64,000 bases of DNA from Actinoplanes couchii (GTDB taxonomy: Bacteria > Actinomycetota > Actinomycetes > Mycobacteriales > Micromonosporaceae): contig NZ_BOMG01000082.1 of assembly GCF_016862075.1 (NCBI RefSeq), positions 81,274 through 145,273 on the forward strand. The letters are read 5' to 3'. Under the pieces are notes generated by a model. That model searched no databases and was not told the DNA's origin. It saw only the letters and a list, made by a program, of their open reading frames with translations. Shown in pieces: positions 1-7,689 of this stretch (position 1 is its first letter; each line of letters begins with the position of its first letter). A program made the translations under genes and the position numbers.

Positions 1-2
1 CG

Positions 3-143
3 CTGCGTGCCGAGCTGAGCCTCGGTGTGGCCCTGAAGCCGGTCAACCGGTCCCGGGCCGCCCGCCACATCCTGCGGGTCCTCCGGCACTCCCCGGGCGC
101 CTTCCTGCCCGGCCAGCACTGGCCGAAGACCCGCCGCCGCTGA
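3..143 (+). CDS. C-terminal fragment of an unknown protein
   Basis: An open frame enters from the left edge and stops with TGA at 141-143, giving the last 46 residues of a protein. The tail is basic, ends in consecutive arginines and has GC-rich third positions like a real actinobacterial gene. No domain can be recognised from so short a piece, so no function is given. The 157 bases between this stop and the next gene show only a ribosome binding site just before 301. Confidence 0.55.
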   Translation: MRAELSLGVALKPVNRSRAARHILRVLRHSPGAFLPGQHWPKTRRR

Positions 144-300
144 CGATTTCCGTCCGTCAGCACATCACGAAGGTTCGATGTGTTCCGCCCTGTCGGTATC
201 GAGATCACCGCCACCGGGGCACCGATGCACCGTAACCATTCGTGATAATCGCTGGACCGTCCGGTGTGGCGGGTGTGTCGGGGCAGTGGAAGGGGACTGT

Positions 301-858
301 GTGGTGGCGGCATTGGCGGATGTCCGGCGGCGAGCTGGACTGACGGCGCTCTATCTGGGGATCTTCGCGACCGTCTGGCTGAGTGTGCCGGCGGCCGAAC
401 CCCCGCTGGGGGTGCTCCTGGTGGTCGCCAGCATCGCCGCCCTGATCACCGCGGTGGCCGGGGGCGTGTTGGTGTTCCGGGCCCGCGCCGACGGCCCGGT
501 GCTGCGGGACGCCGCCGCGGACCGCCGATACCTGGTGATCTTCGCGGCCGAGCTGGCGACGGCCGGGTTCGGCGCGATGCTGCTGGCCGTGACGCACCGG
601 TCCGAGTACATCCCGGTCCTGGTCGGCGCGATCGTCGGGGTGCACTTCTGGCCGCTCGCGCCGGTGCTGAAGGACCCGGCGCTGCGGGTGCTGGCGGTGC
701 TCGTCGTGCTGGCCGCGCTGACCGGCCTGATCACCGGCCTGGTCTCCACGATCCCGGCCGGCCAGGTGGTCGGCGCCGGCATCGGTGTCCTGCTGCTCGG
801 TTACGGCCTGGGCGCCCTGATCCGCGGCGCCCTGACCTGGCGTGTGTCACCCGCCTGA
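301..858 (+). CDS. Hypothetical multi-pass membrane protein
   Basis: A 185-residue protein with about six hydrophobic segments: after a short basic N-terminus the helices lie near residues 10-30, 37-58, 78-98, 102-118, 125-147 and 155-175. I chose the GTG at 301 because GGAAGGGG lies 5 bases upstream. An ATG at 178 in the same frame would add 41 residues that are not hydrophobic and have no good ribosome binding site. No family was recognised. It stands alone, convergent with heme oxygenase, and is closed by the hairpin at 885-921. Confidence 0.7.
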   Translation: MVAALADVRRRAGLTALYLGIFATVWLSVPAAEPPLGVLLVVASIAALITAVAGGVLVFRARADGPVLRDAAADRRYLVIFAAELATAGFGAMLLAVTHRSEYIPVLVGAIVGVHFWPLAPVLKDPALRVLAVLVVLAALTGLITGLVSTIPAGQVVGAGIGVLLLGYGLGALIRGALTWRVSPA

Positions 859-884
859 CGCCTGTCCTCGAGCCCCGGAAGTGA

Positions 885-921
885 TGATGTCCGGCCGGAG
901 GGCAGCTCCGGCCGGACATCA
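885..921. terminator. Bidirectional hairpin terminator
   Basis: A perfect 15-bp inverted repeat with a 7-base loop (arms 885-899 and 907-921) lies between the convergent membrane protein and heme oxygenase genes. There is no long T-run, as is usual for high-GC actinobacterial terminators. Confidence 0.7.
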
Positions 922-968
922 CGTAGGGCGCCCGGCCGGCGGGCAGGGCCGGCCGGGCGGGTTGTGGG

Positions 969-1634
969 TCAGGCCGCGGGGGCCAGATCCTCGGGGGTTT
1001 CCGGGAAGAGAGCGCCCAGCTCGACGAAGACGTCGCCGTTGAAGCGGAAGGCCAGCTGCGCCTCCGCGACCAGTGCGGCCGCCTGCTCCTCGGGCAGGTC
1101 GAGGGCGTCCAGCTTCGCCCGGTAATCGATCTTGTAAGCGCGCGCGTCCGGGATCTGCTCGAACCGGTAGAACGACGTGCCGGCGTCACCGAGGCCGTAC
1201 ACCGTGGACAGCTTGCGGCCGATCATCTGGCCACCGCTGAGGTCGCCGAGGTAGCGCACGTAGTGGTGGGCGATGAAGTGCACCGGCGAGGTGGCGGCCA
1301 GGTCGCGCAGCCGGGTGGCGTACGCCCGGGTGGAGTCCAGGACCGGGGCGGCCGACTCCCAGTCCGCACCGTAGAGGTGGGCGAGGTCCGCCTCCAGCGC
1401 CGGAACGCGGGTGAGGGCCGGGTCGGCGAAGACCGCGGCGAGCCCGTCGTCGGCGCGCATCCGTTCGGCGGCGCCCTCGAGTTCGCGATAGACCGCGAGG
1501 TATTGAGCGGTGAGCGCGGCGAAACCGGGCAGCGGCACCGATCCGCTCATCAGCCGGGAGATGAAGCCACGCGTCTCGGCCTCACGGTGCTCGACCATGG
1601 TGGCCCGGCGGACCCGGGTGGAGAAGTCGGTCAT
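969..1634 (-). CDS. hmuO: Heme oxygenase (biliverdin-producing)
   Basis: A cytosolic enzyme that opens heme to biliverdin, CO and free iron. The 221 residues match the usual length of bacterial heme oxygenases. H16, in the context TMVEHREAE, fits the proximal heme ligand, and the glycine-rich distal helix DLSGGQMIGR lies near residues 137-146. It is the last gene of a leftward run HtaA/WxL - DUF916 - hmuO with gaps of about 70 bases, so it is probably read from the iron-box promoter at 4014-4032. Capture proteins, importer and oxygenase together make a complete heme-iron route. The hmuO name follows the corynebacterial homologue. Confidence 0.93.
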   Translation of the reverse strand: MTDFSTRVRRATMVEHREAETRGFISRLMSGSVPLPGFAALTAQYLAVYRELEGAAERMRADDGLAAVFADPALTRVPALEADLAHLYGADWESAAPVLDSTRAYATRLRDLAATSPVHFIAHHYVRYLGDLSGGQMIGRKLSTVYGLGDAGTSFYRFEQIPDARAYKIDYRAKLDALDLPEEQAAALVAEAQLAFRFNGDVFVELGALFPETPEDLAPAA

Positions 1635-1701
1635 GTCGGCTCATCCTTCCTGATCATCGAGGTGGTGGGGCGGCACGACGACGATGTCGTTCTGATCATC
1701 C

Positions 1702-2694
1702 TCATGAAGCGGGTGCCGGGTCCAGACCCAGCGCCTCGGTCTTCTTCCGCCGCCGGGAGATCCGACTGCGGACAAAACGGAAGGCGAGGTACAACACGGC
1801 TGCGGCCAGCAGTCCGACCAGGGCCCAGGGCCAGGCCCAGACCGCGGTGCCACGGGTGACCGCCGGGAGTTTCTGTTCGAAGTTGGCCGGCTCGACGGTG
1901 ACCTCGGCGTTGAGGCGTACGGTCGGCTGCACTCCGGTGATCTTCTCGGTCACCGTCACCGAGCCGCCGGGCAGCAGCTCGGGGATCTCCATCAGCTCGG
2001 TCCGGGCCAGTTCCCAGCCGAGCGGGCCGGTGACCCGGACCGCGCCGGTGCCGTTGAGCCGCAGGTTCCCGGTGTTGCGGACGAGGTAGCGGACGGTCAT
2101 CTCGCCGCCGTCCGCCGGGTTCGCCGACTGGACGTACTCCAGCCGTACCGTATCGATCTTGAGGGTGGGCGCGACCGCACCGGCGACGGTGAGATAGACG
2201 CGAGCCGCGACCCGGCGATCCACCAGCACCTTCTGCCCGGAGGGGTCGACCATCTCCTCGGCGATCGAGGCGATCACTCCGCCCGCGTGGTCGCCGGGGG
2301 TGGCGTCGACCGGGACGGAGACGGCGAACGGGACGTCGAGCCGGGTGTTGGGCTCGACGGTGAACTGGTTGGCGCCCAGTTCGATCCACGAGCCCACGTC
2401 GGTGGGTTTGTCCGCGGCCGGGAGCAGCGCGAACGACCCGTCCTCGGTGTTGTACGCGTCGGTGCCGTAGACCTTGAAGGTCAGCGGCCGGGTGGTCAGG
2501 TTGGTGATGCCGACGTAGTCGGTGAGCCGCTCTCCGGGAGCCGCCCGCCGGATGATGAAGTCACGCCCGTCCGGCCCCTTCGCACTCGACGGCTGGACGG
2601 ACCAGCGCACGTCGGAGTTGCTCGGGGCGGCCTGTGCCGGGACCGGTATCAGGATCAGCAGAAGAACCGCGGCCAGAAGGCCTCGGACGGTCAT
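1702..2694 (-). CDS. DUF916 (WxL-interacting) surface protein
   Basis: A 330-residue exported protein with signal peptide at residues 1-22, ending AQA-A. The DUF916 beta-sandwich domain follows at about 25-150 (opening VRWSVQPSS, with LTDYVGITN and WIELG), then a second Ig-like domain, one transmembrane helix near 290-312 and a basic cytoplasmic tail. DUF916 proteins are known partners of WxL-domain proteins on the cell wall, and the gene just upstream encodes an HtaA domain followed by a WxL-like domain. The ATG at 2694 has AAGGAG upstream; an in-frame ATG at 2760 lies ahead of the signal peptide and is less likely. Probable role: anchoring the heme-binding partner at the envelope. Confidence 0.85.
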   Translation of the reverse strand: MTVRGLLAAVLLLILIPVPAQAAPSNSDVRWSVQPSSAKGPDGRDFIIRRAAPGERLTDYVGITNLTTRPLTFKVYGTDAYNTEDGSFALLPAADKPTDVGSWIELGANQFTVEPNTRLDVPFAVSVPVDATPGDHAGGVIASIAEEMVDPSGQKVLVDRRVAARVYLTVAGAVAPTLKIDTVRLEYVQSANPADGGEMTVRYLVRNTGNLRLNGTGAVRVTGPLGWELARTELMEIPELLPGGSVTVTEKITGVQPTVRLNAEVTVEPANFEQKLPAVTRGTAVWAWPWALVGLLAAAVLYLAFRFVRSRISRRRKKTEALGLDPAPAS

Positions 2695-2769
2695 GTCGCT
2701 CCTTACGATGGTGCGGGCCGGCCCGGGGAATGTTGCGGATTCCCCGGGCCGGTTCCCCACCCGAGTGGA

Positions 2770-3951
2770 TCAGGCGAGCGTCAGAGTGAGCACGGCGCTG
2801 TACTCACCAGCCGCGCTGGACTCGGGGATACCGAGGTTCAGGGCCGCGCCACAGGTCGCGCTGCCGAGGCTGCTACCGGTCTCGGCGCTGCACAGGGTGC
2901 GGCTGGTGCCGAGGCCGGAACCGGGAGCGATCGGGCCGCCCGGGGTGACCGCGTTCTTCACACCGTTCGCCGCGACCAGGGTGGTGCCGGCGACCTGCGC
3001 GGTCGGGGCCCAGCCGAGGTTGGCGGCCGGGATGCTGCCGCCACCGGTCGAGGTGAAGTCGGTGACCTGACCGACCAGGTCCCAACCGGAGTTGGTGCCC
3101 CGCAGGTCGCTGACCGTCACCGCGTTGAGCGAGCCGGACGCGGTCTGGCCGGGGGTGGCCGCCGCGAGCGACACCGCGGTGCCGGCCGACGTCAGGGTCA
3201 GGGCGCCGCCGGAGACGGCCGCCTTGATGGTCTGCGCGGCCGAACCGTTGCCGGTTCCGGTGCCCGGGTCCGTCGGATCGGTGGGATCCGTCGGGTCCGT
3301 GGGGTCGGTCGGGTCGGTGGGCTCGTTCGGCTCGGTCGCCGAGGCCGAGGCCGAGGCGGTGACCGGGTCCAGGGCGGTACCGGCCGAGTAGAAGCCGGCG
3401 AACGCCGAGGCGCCGGACGCGGTGAGCGTCGCCGCCAGGTTGTTGAACGAGATGTCCCCACCGGTCACCGTCGGCGCGGTGGTCACCAGGGTGGCGATCT
3501 CGGCCTGGTCCAGGTGCTGGTTCGTGGTGCCGCCGTTGGCGACCAGGTCCACGTCGGCCTTGAGCGAACCGGTGCCGTCGCCGTCCACGACCACTGTCGG
3601 GTTGGCCACGGTGATCTCGAACATGTGCGCCGGGTACGAGAAGACGACCGTGCCGCCGTAGCTGACAGTTGCGGTGCCAGCTGAGGCGTCGTAGGTGCCT
3701 CCCATCGCCGGGAAGTCGAACGTGCCGTCCGTGTTGCGGGTGGCGCCGTTCAGAGTGGCGATCGGCGGGGTGCCGTTACCGGTGCCCACGTAGGCCCGGA
3801 ACGAGGCCTTGAAGCCCCAGTCCAGGCTGCCGCCGGCGACGGTGACCGAGGCGGCCTGTGCCGGTGAGATGCCGAACAGCGCGGTGGAGGCGCCGAGGGC
3901 GATGGCGCTCGCGAACAGAGCAGTCCGATGCGAGCCCTTCAGTTTGCCCAC
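2770..3951 (-). CDS. Secreted HtaA heme-binding domain fused to a WxL-like domain
   Basis: A 393-residue exported protein. After a signal peptide (cleavage near AQA-A, residue 34) comes an HtaA domain at about 36-190 (SLDWGFKASFRAYV, then TYDASAGTATVSYGG and VFSYPAHMFEI). A Thr-Asp-Pro linker near 228-248 follows, then a C-terminal domain with WxL features (VTVSDLRGTNSGWDLV, ending YSAVLTLTLA) and a Cys pair. HtaA domains bind heme on the surface of corynebacteria. GTG 3951 is preferred because AAGGA lies 6-7 bases upstream; ATG 3966 is in frame and would add five residues. It is the first gene after the iron box and shares an operon with DUF916 and heme oxygenase. Confidence 0.88.
   Translation of the reverse strand: MGKLKGSHRTALFASAIALGASTALFGISPAQAASVTVAGGSLDWGFKASFRAYVGTGNGTPPIATLNGATRNTDGTFDFPAMGGTYDASAGTATVSYGGTVVFSYPAHMFEITVANPTVVVDGDGTGSLKADVDLVANGGTTNQHLDQAEIATLVTTAPTVTGGDISFNNLAATLTASGASAFAGFYSAGTALDPVTASASASATEPNEPTDPTDPTDPTDPTDPTDPGTGTGNGSAAQTIKAAVSGGALTLTSAGTAVSLAAATPGQTASGSLNAVTVSDLRGTNSGWDLVGQVTDFTSTGGGSIPAANLGWAPTAQVAGTTLVAANGVKNAVTPGGPIAPGSGLGTSRTLCSAETGSSLGSATCGAALNLGIPESSAAGEYSAVLTLTLA
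3266..3319 (-). repeat. 9-bp coding repeat (Thr-Asp-Pro linker)
   Basis: Six tandem 9-bp units, varying only at silent positions, encode the Thr-Asp-Pro linker between the HtaA and WxL-like domains. It is likely a flexible wall-spanning spacer whose length can drift by slippage. Confidence 0.7.
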
Positions 3952-4013
3952 GCTTTTTCCTTCCATGAGCTTCGAAGTCCGAAGAGGGCAGTGACCCGCG
4001 AGTGCGGGTTCGG

Positions 4014-4032
4014 TTAGGGTAGCCTCACCTAA
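4014..4032. promoter_or_regulatory. DtxR/IdeR iron box
   Basis: The 19-bp site TTAGGGTAGCCTCACCTAA matches the DtxR/IdeR consensus at nearly every position and is almost a perfect inverted repeat. It lies between the divergent HtaA and neocarzinostatin-like genes, 62 bases from the leftward start and 51 from the rightward one. One site could therefore repress both arms of the heme locus when iron is plentiful. Confidence 0.88.
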
Positions 4033-4083
4033 TCCCCATGATCAATCAAGGTCATAGGGGAAGCGTGTGAGATGGAGGACTCG

Positions 4084-4881
4084 ATGCGCGTCGGGTCGCG
4101 AGTGGCGGCTGCCGCTCTGGCGCTGCTCATCGTCGCTGTGACCGGGTCGCCGGCATCAGCCGCTGGACGCCTTACGGCTTCCAAGACCAAAAAACTCGAC
4201 CGGAGCGGCGAGACGGTCACGGTAACCGGTAGCGGATACGACGAGACGAAGGGCATCTACGTCGCGTTCTGCCTGGACAACGGGGCCGGCGTGCTGCCCT
4301 CGCCGTGCGGTGGCGGTGCGGACATGTCGGGCAGCTCGGGCGCCTCGGTGTGGATCTCGTCGAACCCACCGTCCTATGCGGAAGGCCTGACCAAGCCGTA
4401 CGGCCGCAACGGGTCATTCCGGGTGTCGATCCGGGTCAGCCAGATGATCGGCGACGTCGACTGCGCCGTCCGGGCCTGCGCCATCGTCACCCGCAACGAC
4501 CACACCCGGACCGCCGACCGGTCCCAGGACAAGCGCATCCCGGTCCGCTTCGCCGCACCGTCCACTGTGACCAATCCCACGCCGAATCCGGCGGTGGGTG
4601 TCACCCGGAATCCCGCGCAGAGCGGCACCACGAAGGCCACCACGAGCGGCAAGGCGTCCCCGGTCGGCCCGCCCACCGGCAAGCTGGCCACCGCCGCGCC
4701 CTCGACCGCCGCCACCGCCGCCGCGCTCGCCGCCGCCGAGCCCGCGCTGAACCGCACCAGCAGCGCCACCCCGCTCGGCCACTGGTGGTCCATCGGCGGC
4801 GCGTTCCTGGTCGGCATCCTGGTGGCCGGCCTCGTCGGACGGATCCGCCGGTCCAAGACCAAGCAGGAGACCAAGGCATGA
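4084..4881 (+). CDS. Membrane-anchored neocarzinostatin-like surface protein
   Basis: A 265-residue exported protein: signal peptide to about residue 26, one Ig-like domain at about 27-160, a Thr/Ala-rich stalk, a transmembrane helix near 237-256 and a basic tail. The Ig domain resembles the neocarzinostatin apoprotein fold, with ETVTVTGSGY and two Cys pairs at matching places (C..11..C in VAFC...PSPC; C..4..C in VDCAVRAC). ATG 4084 is chosen for its TGGAGGA at 4073-4079; an ATG at 4072 is in frame but overlaps that site. It is first in the operon with hmuTUV, overlapping hmuT by 4 bases. It is probably a heme relay or receptor at the cell surface; direct heme binding is not shown by sequence. 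Confidence 0.75.
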   Translation: MRVGSRVAAAALALLIVAVTGSPASAAGRLTASKTKKLDRSGETVTVTGSGYDETKGIYVAFCLDNGAGVLPSPCGGGADMSGSSGASVWISSNPPSYAEGLTKPYGRNGSFRVSIRVSQMIGDVDCAVRACAIVTRNDHTRTADRSQDKRIPVRFAAPSTVTNPTPNPAVGVTRNPAQSGTTKATTSGKASPVGPPTGKLATAAPSTAATAAALAAAEPALNRTSSATPLGHWWSIGGAFLVGILVAGLVGRIRRSKTKQETKA

Positions 4882-5903
4882 TCCGCCGTACGACAGTCCT
4901 GGCTCTCGCCGCGTCCCTGCTGCTCACCGGCGGCTGCACCACGGTCAGTGAGGTCGGCCCGGAGGACGGGGCCGCGGCCGCCGCCTCGAACTGCGGCGCC
5001 ACCACGGCGAAACTGGCTGAGGAGGACGTCGACCCGCTCGACCCGAAACCCACCCCGAAGCTGCCGGTGACGGTGAAGTCCGCCGACAAACGGGACGTGA
5101 CGGTGCGGTCGGCGGATCGGATCCTGGCCGTCAACCTCTACGGCTCGCTCGCCGAGATCGTCTTCAGCCTCGGGCTCGGCGACCGGGTGATCGGCCGGGA
5201 CACCTCGACGGCGTTCCCGGCCGCGGCGAAACTCCCGCTGGTCACGCCGCAGGGACACGACCTGTCCGCGGAGGCGATCCTGAAGCTGAACCCGACGGTG
5301 CTGATCGCCGACGACAGCATCGGCCCGGCCACCGTGCTCCAGCAGATCCGCGACGCCGGGATCCCGGTCGTGATCGTCGACGACACCCAGACGCTGGAGG
5401 CCATCCCCGGGCACATCCGCGCGGTGGCCGGTGCGCTCGGGGTCACCGAGGCCGGGGAACGCCTGGTCACCCGGGTGCAGTCGGAGATAGACACGGCCCG
5501 GAAGTCGGCGCCGAAGGAGGGCACGCCGCCGCGGATCGCGTTCCTCTACGTGCGCGGCACCGCGGGTGTCTACCTGATCGGCGGTGCGGGCGCCGGATCC
5601 GACGCGATGATCGAGGCGATCGGGGCCGTCGACGCGGGCACCGAGGCGGGGCTCACGAAGTTCCGGCCGCTGACCAGCGAAGGCCTGATCAACGCGGCAC
5701 CGGACGTGATCCTGGTGATGACCGAGGGGCTCAACTCGGTCGGCGGGGTGGACGGGCTGCTGAAACTGCCCGGCGTCGCGCAGACCCCGGCCGGGGTGAA
5801 CAAGCGCGTCGTCGACATGGAGGACGGTGTGCTGCTGAACTTCGGGGCACGCACCGGCAAGGCCGTGGAAGCGCTGGCCGGGGCGGTCTACGCGTCGTGC
5901 TGA
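4878..5903 (+). CDS. hmuT: Heme ABC transporter substrate-binding lipoprotein
   Basis: A 341-residue lipoprotein of the periplasmic-binding-protein class III (FecB/HmuT) fold. The lipobox is LLTGGC with the lipidated Cys near residue 20. The first lobe begins at ILAVNLYGSLAEIVFSLGLG and the second lobe at IAFLYVRGTAGVYLIGG. Start ATG 4878 overlaps the previous stop as ATGA, and the end overlaps hmuU by 7 bases, so translation is coupled. It takes heme from the surface proteins and passes it to HmuU/HmuV. Heme rather than siderophore specificity is inferred from the HtaA and heme oxygenase neighbours. Confidence 0.9.
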   Translation: MIRRTTVLALAASLLLTGGCTTVSEVGPEDGAAAAASNCGATTAKLAEEDVDPLDPKPTPKLPVTVKSADKRDVTVRSADRILAVNLYGSLAEIVFSLGLGDRVIGRDTSTAFPAAAKLPLVTPQGHDLSAEAILKLNPTVLIADDSIGPATVLQQIRDAGIPVVIVDDTQTLEAIPGHIRAVAGALGVTEAGERLVTRVQSEIDTARKSAPKEGTPPRIAFLYVRGTAGVYLIGGAGAGSDAMIEAIGAVDAGTEAGLTKFRPLTSEGLINAAPDVILVMTEGLNSVGGVDGLLKLPGVAQTPAGVNKRVVDMEDGVLLNFGARTGKAVEALAGAVYASC

Positions 5904-6937
5904 AGGCGTACGCCAAGCCGGGGTTGATCGTCGGGTTGGCTCTGGCTCTGACCGCTGTCTGCCTGGTCGCGGCCGGGAAGGGGCAGGTGCCGATCTCGCC
6001 GGCCGAGGTCGCCGGGTCGGTGCTGCACCGGCTCGGGCTGGACATCGGGCCACTGCCGTCCGCGGTGCAGGGCGAGAACGCGCTGTGGCTGGTCCGGTTC
6101 CCCCGGGTGGTCCTCGCGGTGATCGTCGGCGCGGCGCTGGGCTGTGCCGGAGCCCTGATGCAGGGGGTGTTCGGCAACCCGCTGGCCGAACCGGGCGTGG
6201 TCGGCGTCTCGTCCGGCGCCGCGGTCGGCGCCGCCGCGGCCATCGTCACCGGCGCGACGGTCGCCGGGATCTGGACCACCGCGGCGGCCGCCTTCGCCGG
6301 GGGCATCGTGACCACCCTGATCGTCTACGCGATGTCCCGGGCCCAGGGCCGCACCGAGGTGGTCACCCTGGTGCTGACCGGGGTCGCGGTGAACGCGACA
6401 GCCGGCGCCCTGCTCGGCCTGCTGATGTTCATGACCGACGACGACGGGGTGCGGGCCATCGCGTTCTGGCAGCTCGGCAGCCTGGCCCAGGCCACCTGGG
6501 GCGCGGTCGCGGTGGCCGGGCCGTGCGCGGCCGCCGGGCTGATCGTGGCCGGGATCATCGCCCGCCGCCTCGACCTGCTGGCCCTCGGCGAACGCCCGGC
6601 CCGGCACCTGGGCGTCGACACCGAACGACTGCGGATCACCGCGATCGTGGTGACCGCGCTGCTCACCGCGTCGGCGGTGGCGTTCACCGGGATCATCAGC
6701 TTCGTCGGCCTGGTGGTGCCGCACCTGATCCGGATGGCCGTCGGCCCCGGGCACCGGGTGCTGATCCCGGCGAGCGCGCTGGGCGGGGCGGTGGTCGTGG
6801 TGACAGGTGATCTGATCGCCCGGACCGCGATCGAGTACCAGGAACTGCCGCTCGGCGTGCTGACCGCGGTGGTCGGCGGGCCGGCGTTCTTCTGGCTGCT
6901 GCGGCGCACCCGGGCACGGGCGGGAGGCTGGGGATGA
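5897..6937 (+). CDS. hmuU: Heme ABC transporter permease (FecCD family)
   Basis: A 346-residue integral membrane permease with about ten hydrophobic segments. It carries FecCD-family features: PRVVLAVIVGAALGCAGALMQGVFGNPLAEP near residue 70-100 and the cytoplasmic coupling motif TGIISFVGLVVPHL near 262-275. GTG 5897 overlaps the end of hmuT, and the stop overlaps the start of hmuV. It forms the membrane channel of the heme importer together with the HmuV ATPase. Confidence 0.92.
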   Translation: MLKAYAKPGLIVGLALALTAVCLVAAGKGQVPISPAEVAGSVLHRLGLDIGPLPSAVQGENALWLVRFPRVVLAVIVGAALGCAGALMQGVFGNPLAEPGVVGVSSGAAVGAAAAIVTGATVAGIWTTAAAAFAGGIVTTLIVYAMSRAQGRTEVVTLVLTGVAVNATAGALLGLLMFMTDDDGVRAIAFWQLGSLAQATWGAVAVAGPCAAAGLIVAGIIARRLDLLALGERPARHLGVDTERLRITAIVVTALLTASAVAFTGIISFVGLVVPHLIRMAVGPGHRVLIPASALGGAVVVVTGDLIARTAIEYQELPLGVLTAVVGGPAFFWLLRRTRARAGGWG

Positions 6938-7689
6938 GGGCTGTCGATGTGTCGGTGAGCCTCGGCGGGCGCCGGGTGGTCGACGGCGTCGATCTGCGCG
7001 TCGACCCGGGCGAGGTGGTCGCCCTGGTCGGCCCGAACGGCGCCGGCAAGTCCAGCCTGCTCGCCGCGCTCGCCGGGGATCTCGCGTTCGCCGGGCGGAT
7101 CGAGATCGGCGAACGCCCGCTGGGCGACTGGAGACCGGTGGAACTCGCCCGGCGGCGTGCCGTGCTGCCGCAGAAGGCCGCCCTGTCCTTTCCGTTCACC
7201 GTCGGTGAGGTCGTCCGGATGGGGCGGGCGCCGTGGCACGGGCGGCCGGAGAGCGCCGACGACGAGGACGCCGTGGTCGAGGCGATGCGGCAGACCGAGA
7301 CGACCGGGTTCGCGGCCCGGCCGTTCCCGGCGCTGTCCGGTGGCGAACAGGCGCGGGTGGCGCTGGCCCGGGTGCTGGCGCAGCGCACGCCGGTGCTGCT
7401 GCTCGACGAGCCGACCGCCGCGCTGGACCTGCGGCACCAGGAGCTGGTGCTGCGGACCGTCCGGGAACGATCGGTCGCGGGCGCCGCGGTCGTGGTGGTG
7501 CTGCACGATCTGGGACTGGCCGCGGCCTACGCCGATCGGGTCTATGTGCTGGCGGCGGGCCGGGTCCGGGCTGAGGGGCCGCCTCGGGAGATCTTCACGG
7601 CCGAGCTGCTCGGGGATGTCTATCAGCATGAGGTGGACGTTTTCGATCACCCGCGGACCGGTGCGCCGATGGTAGTACCGAGACGCTGA
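6934..7689 (+). CDS. hmuV: Heme ABC transporter ATP-binding protein
   Basis: A 251-residue ABC ATPase: Walker A GPNGAGKSS near residue 34, Q-loop at VLPQK, signature LSGGEQARVALARVL near 134, Walker B VLLLDEPTAALDL near 154, and the switch His in VVLHDLG. The ATG overlaps hmuU by 4 bases. The last 95 bases overlap the convergent type III restriction gene on the other strand, an unusually long overlap explained by the odd C-terminus of that gene. Confidence 0.93.
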   Translation: MRAVDVSVSLGGRRVVDGVDLRVDPGEVVALVGPNGAGKSSLLAALAGDLAFAGRIEIGERPLGDWRPVELARRRAVLPQKAALSFPFTVGEVVRMGRAPWHGRPESADDEDAVVEAMRQTETTGFAARPFPALSGGEQARVALARVLAQRTPVLLLDEPTAALDLRHQELVLRTVRERSVAGAAVVVVLHDLGLAAAYADRVYVLAAGRVRAEGPPREIFTAELLGDVYQHEVDVFDHPRTGAPMVVPRR

